Origin: Gammaproteobacteria bacterium
Lineage (GTDB): Bacteria; Pseudomonadota; Gammaproteobacteria; DAOVJZ01
Reading direction: 5' to 3'
NCBI GenBank assembly: GCA_029882995.1
Contig: JAOUJV010000005.1
Span: 1 to 62,694, forward strand
Length of the DNA: 62,694 nucleotides
The notes below the pieces were generated by a model. It was not told the DNA's origin. It worked only from the letters and a program-made list of their open reading frames with translations, and searched no databases. The position numbers and the translations under genes were made by a program. Position 1 is the stretch's first letter; each line of letters opens with the position of its first letter. Positions 59,101 through 62,694 of this stretch are shown here, piece after piece.

Positions 59101-61678
59101 AAGCTGCATCAATCGGGGTACGCTTTCCAAGTGCCTTCACAACATCACTATTTTCAGAAAGATAAATATTATAGTTATGTGTCCAGCCTCGACCCAGTCC
59201 CGTTGTATCCTGACTCACCTGCTGGCTGTTGTGAAAACGGGTGAAACTCAAACCACGTGGTCCTGCACCGGCAATACTAATGTCGGTCATTTTTGAAAAA
59301 TAAGCACCCGTGTTTAGATCCACTGGATCAGCTGCAGGGGTTTTAGGAATTATTGATGATGGAATATTTTTAATGTAGTTATCAAACTGTACATAAGGCG
59401 TATTCAGGATCGCTGGTTGACTGGAAAAACCACCATTTAATCCACCACCGATAATCATACCCAGACTACGTGCGCTACCACTGACCCTGTAATCAACATA
59501 ACCTTTGCCTGTCCAACTATTCAGTGTTACCTGACCATTCTCGGGTAACACAAGAGTTGAACCATTATTTACTGCCGTTTGGAACTGACTTAGATCATTG
59601 GCAGTATACGTTAACGTTAACTGGGGTTGAATAGTGCCAAAATTGGCTTGATTAGCGAGGAAGAACTTACCGCCATTCTGGTTGTTGAGCGCAAAGATTT
59701 TAATGGTGGATATGCCTGGATTACTAATACCTTGTAGTTGTTCCAGCACACTGTGTTCCATGGCACTGGCAACAAAACTACCCGCCTGAAAAGCACCGGC
59801 AACCGCCGTTGCTGTTTCCGGTAGCATAGACCCCTGTTGTGCCTTCACATCAACAAAGTAGCCTTCTTCCTGCCCGATAATGCCAAAGCGATGGTGGTTG
59901 ATAAAACGATAATCACTGAGTTTAGTAATAAGATCTGTATTCAACTGGGTTTGTTGCATCCAGGTCTGCCCGATTACATTGAGTGTTTCCGTTATGACTT
60001 CATTGGAATCATTCGCCAGACCTTGCAGTGTCATGGAATTGAGCTGGCGCTGACGTTCTGCCAGCAGCTTGCTATTGCGATCACCACCAAAGGCGGATGC
60101 TAATACATAAGTCCCCACGGAACGATTGAGTGTGAATGTGACACTTTGATCAGCATAGGCACCACTGCTAGCGGCATAGGGATGATCGACTGTAACCACA
60201 AAATCAGTGAGACTACCTGACGGTGTACTTTCTGCTACCAAAAGTATGTCATCAAGATAGATTTCTGCAGTCGGCGTGACTTCAACAACGCCTGTTAAGT
60301 CCACAACTTGAGTACCAAAGACACTCCCTGCATATGACCATTCAAATGTTAGTGTTGCATTTTTTCGCCCAGCTGTTTGACCAACTCCAGAGAACTTCAC
60401 CTTAGTATCCAGACTTGCACCCGGTGCCAGATTATTAAGCCCGCCACCGCTGACAAAACTGAATGCATCGCTACCGGTTAATATCGCTGTTAATTGAATA
60501 GTAGGATTGGTATCTGGGTTGGTGTTTGTATAGGTGATGGTTGGCCCATCCTCGTTGCCAACAGTACCGAAATCCGTTGCTCCCGGTGGTGCGGGATCAA
60601 CTGGGGTATTATCTCGTACATAAGTAATGCTGAGCTTTTTACCCGCAATGTAAGGAATATCATACGTCGCATTGATCCCACCATGTTGAAATTGCACAGT
60701 ATGTACATAGCTTGCCGGAATCGCTGTCCACACTGGTTCCGTAGGTGTTCCTGTAAAAGGCATTGATGCAGGTAATGCAGTACTGTTATCTGGCACAATA
60801 ACAAGACCACCTACAATATCACGCACATAATCTTTGGCATGATTTTGTTTCAGGTAGGTTGTTAATGTATTGGTCAGGTTGTTCAGATAGGTGTCAACGG
60901 CAGCTTCATTAAGATTGCTGATTGAATCTGTACCCAACGTACCTCCAGCAGCAGCCAATAAGCCTGCCTGACTGTATCCAGTTGCTGTTGTTAAATCGAT
61001 ACCATCTGTTTTGGTATTCGGTTTGAAGGCAGGGTCAAGGTTGTATGGCGTACCTGCAATATCCACCACCACCCAGACACGATCCATGGTAAAACTGGTA
61101 CCATAATTTAATGCAGGAATCCCACCACTGGCGATAATGCCACCGATAATTGTGCTGTCCGCATCAGTACCTAACCAACTGGCTAGATTGAAGCCATCGC
61201 CTGAAGTTACTGGAATACTCATGGTGCCGTATTGGTAGTCAGCGGTATAACCAGCAGCACGTAATAGCTCAACCAGAACAGCAGCCTGATCAAAATCATT
61301 ACCACTGCGTTCTAATAAGGTTAGATGTGCGCCTTTAAGTGCACCATAGTAAGGTACATATTCAAAATTGTTACGGATAAACTGATAAATACGAACTGGA
61401 TCGTTTTCTAATGCTTCGGCTAACTGTGTGAAGTCTGAAATTGAAGATACTGCCTGGAGGGAAACCGTTTGCTCATCAACAATGGCACTTTGTGCACTTG
61501 CTTTTGTCGCAGCTTTGGATAGAGCCAGTGTTTTTTTCGATTTTTCAGGTGCAACAAGTTCGGCTGTTTCAGTAATCCAGCCTGGATTATTAACTGCTGC
61601 TTGTGCAGGAAAAATCGAAACAAGAAAACAAAAAATCACTGAAAACACATGACGAGAAAAAAAACAACAACGATCCAT
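56174..61678 (-). CDS. RHS/YD-repeat protein with N-terminal transglutaminase-like domain
   Basis: 1834 aa; many YDxxGxxxxxxY units; RYYDPDIGRFISEDPIGFEGGLNLYAYVGGNPVNAIDPIG core end; N-terminal FIRNNFEYVPYYGALKGAHLTLLERSGNDFDQAAVLVELLRAAG. Confidence 0.93.
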   Translation of the reverse strand: MDRCCFFSRHVFSVIFCFLVSIFPAQAAVNNPGWITETAELVAPEKSKKTLALSKAATKASAQSAIVDEQTVSLQAVSSISDFTQLAEALENDPVRIYQFIRNNFEYVPYYGALKGAHLTLLERSGNDFDQAAVLVELLRAAGYTADYQYGTMSIPVTSGDGFNLASWLGTDADSTIIGGIIASGGIPALNYGTSFTMDRVWVVVDIAGTPYNLDPAFKPNTKTDGIDLTTATGYSQAGLLAAAGGTLGTDSISNLNEAAVDTYLNNLTNTLTTYLKQNHAKDYVRDIVGGLVIVPDNSTALPASMPFTGTPTEPVWTAIPASYVHTVQFQHGGINATYDIPYIAGKKLSITYVRDNTPVDPAPPGATDFGTVGNEDGPTITYTNTNPDTNPTIQLTAILTGSDAFSFVSGGGLNNLAPGASLDTKVKFSGVGQTAGRKNATLTFEWSYAGSVFGTQVVDLTGVVEVTPTAEIYLDDILLVAESTPSGSLTDFVVTVDHPYAASSGAYADQSVTFTLNRSVGTYVLASAFGGDRNSKLLAERQRQLNSMTLQGLANDSNEVITETLNVIGQTWMQQTQLNTDLITKLSDYRFINHHRFGIIGQEEGYFVDVKAQQGSMLPETATAVAGAFQAGSFVASAMEHSVLEQLQGISNPGISTIKIFALNNQNGGKFFLANQANFGTIQPQLTLTYTANDLSQFQTAVNNGSTLVLPENGQVTLNSWTGKGYVDYRVSGSARSLGMIIGGGLNGGFSSQPAILNTPYVQFDNYIKNIPSSIIPKTPAADPVDLNTGAYFSKMTDISIAGAGPRGLSFTRFHNSQQVSQDTTGLGRGWTHNYNIYLSENSDVVKALGKRTPIDAASLIVAAFVTRDLMEATQPTIKSWITGALVADWATDNLLNNAVTVHMGDQGLTYIKLPDGSYAPPPGVTTELVKLGGGTYELRERFGTVIAFNADNKIATLTDVDGNVLTFIYDGVTGKLSQVKDTYNRTLTVGYTGDLLTSVSDQNGRSVVYTQIAEELRNVAGLENANWQYTYDTLHRLKTVIDPVNATIVDNTYDDSDRVITQLAPRKVGTATYKMHYTGLTSSEEDPLGNRTTYYYDFTGRKVAVENSLGEKSYTEYDGQNQPVRSIDPRSNEFRYVYDNNNNLRFIYDPDNNETENVYDVQFRLIDTYDPFRNNTHYGYDAEHHLELTRDGELNETSAIYYPNGLIDTSTDGRTTVTDYVFDTNGYPDTTKVGTRPVVDYTYNAKGEMTDLIDQEGAHTNFIYYENGLLKESTDPLLKKSFYTYYDTGRIHTYTDRNSDVITTDYTPTGKLDTITYQDLSTVQYTYDSRDNLETMIDSLGTTVNTFDAVNRLDIITDAQGFDVDYDYDEAGNVTRITYPGNKSVSYIYDNQNRLETVTIDWLTNQVATYHYDIAGRLDWVDNFNGSITDYDYDNANRLTGLINKKADGTIIASYQFPVLDGNGNRKQEVRQEPLPPSNLPTESVTFNYNIPRNRLDSTTNATFNYDFEGQLSDKSGTPFTFDYAHRLTGIGANIQFNYDGAGNRLKATRSGIVTKYIYDAAGNLLAEADNAGTITKYYIHGAGLLAMVEGSNVYTYHYNAIGSTVAMTDNNENTINAYSYGPYGRVLNELETINQPFKYVGQYGVMYEPGVEFYYMRARYYDPDIGRFISEDPIGFEGGLNLYAYVGGNPVNAIDPIGTWSFSLEAYLGVGGGINISYLDGTLEATGRLGVGLGGGVSYDPLGEPSPHSKTTGSGYIARTSASGGIGLGVGPVSLDATGQIASGNAVTTPVGGNFASGSLSTLSTDGKWAFGIKAGASMGVDIGSYSNWGK

Positions 61679-62030
61679 GTTATACCCCCAATCCTTAAAG
61701 ATACTGAAATTTTTAATATAGAATTCTTACAATAAGAGCAAGTTTCATGCCGTTTCCTGATTTTTATTTTAATTACATACAATTAGAAAATTTTTTATTT
61801 TTTGATTGTGTCTAAACTTATTGAAAATGTAAAAAATTCTGATACCTTATCGCTTGTCATTTTTGCTTTTAAAACACTATTTTCACCTAAGCATATGTTT
61901 TCAATCTATTATCTTGTAAATTTAGCAGTGTAAATAAAACTGACACAGTAATAATAACTAACTGTTTTATTTATAGTTTGATGAGTCCAGAACAAGACTC
62001 AGATCCAATGAGAAACTTTTTGGTTTGGTT

Positions 62031-62694
<664 letters not shown>

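Overview
Gammaproteobacterial-type chromosomal window. The backbone is mostly minus strand: dapB(partial)-carA-carB-greA-...-rlmE-ftsH-folP-glmM ... tpiA-secG-tRNA-Leu(GAG) ... nuoA-B-C-D-E-F-G(partial). Three blocks interrupt it. (1) 7.1-10.4 kb: five small same-strand ORFs separated by attC-like sites with no integrase in view, i.e. a CALIN-like cassette array between tRNA-Leu and nuoA. (2) 13.1-40.7 kb, plus strand: a cytochrome c maturation operon split into ccmAB and ccmCDEFGHI by a ~20 kb multiheme cytochrome island. By my reading the island has about 68 CXXCH and 2 CX3CH motifs in ten proteins, plus three NHL beta-propellers, an outer-membrane beta-barrel candidate, a cytochrome b, an unlisted 39-aa membrane protein, FNR-box-like palindromes and a GEMM-I (c-di-GMP-I) riboswitch. 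This looks like a complete inner-membrane-to-cell-surface electron conduit and is the main candidate for an under-described system; one of its cytochromes ends in 22 consecutive glycines and a terminal Cys. (3) 53.2-62.0 kb: an RHS/YD-repeat protein region inserted between carA and dapB, flanked by a ~68-bp duplication of the dapB 3' end. All assignments are from reading the sequence; no searches were run.
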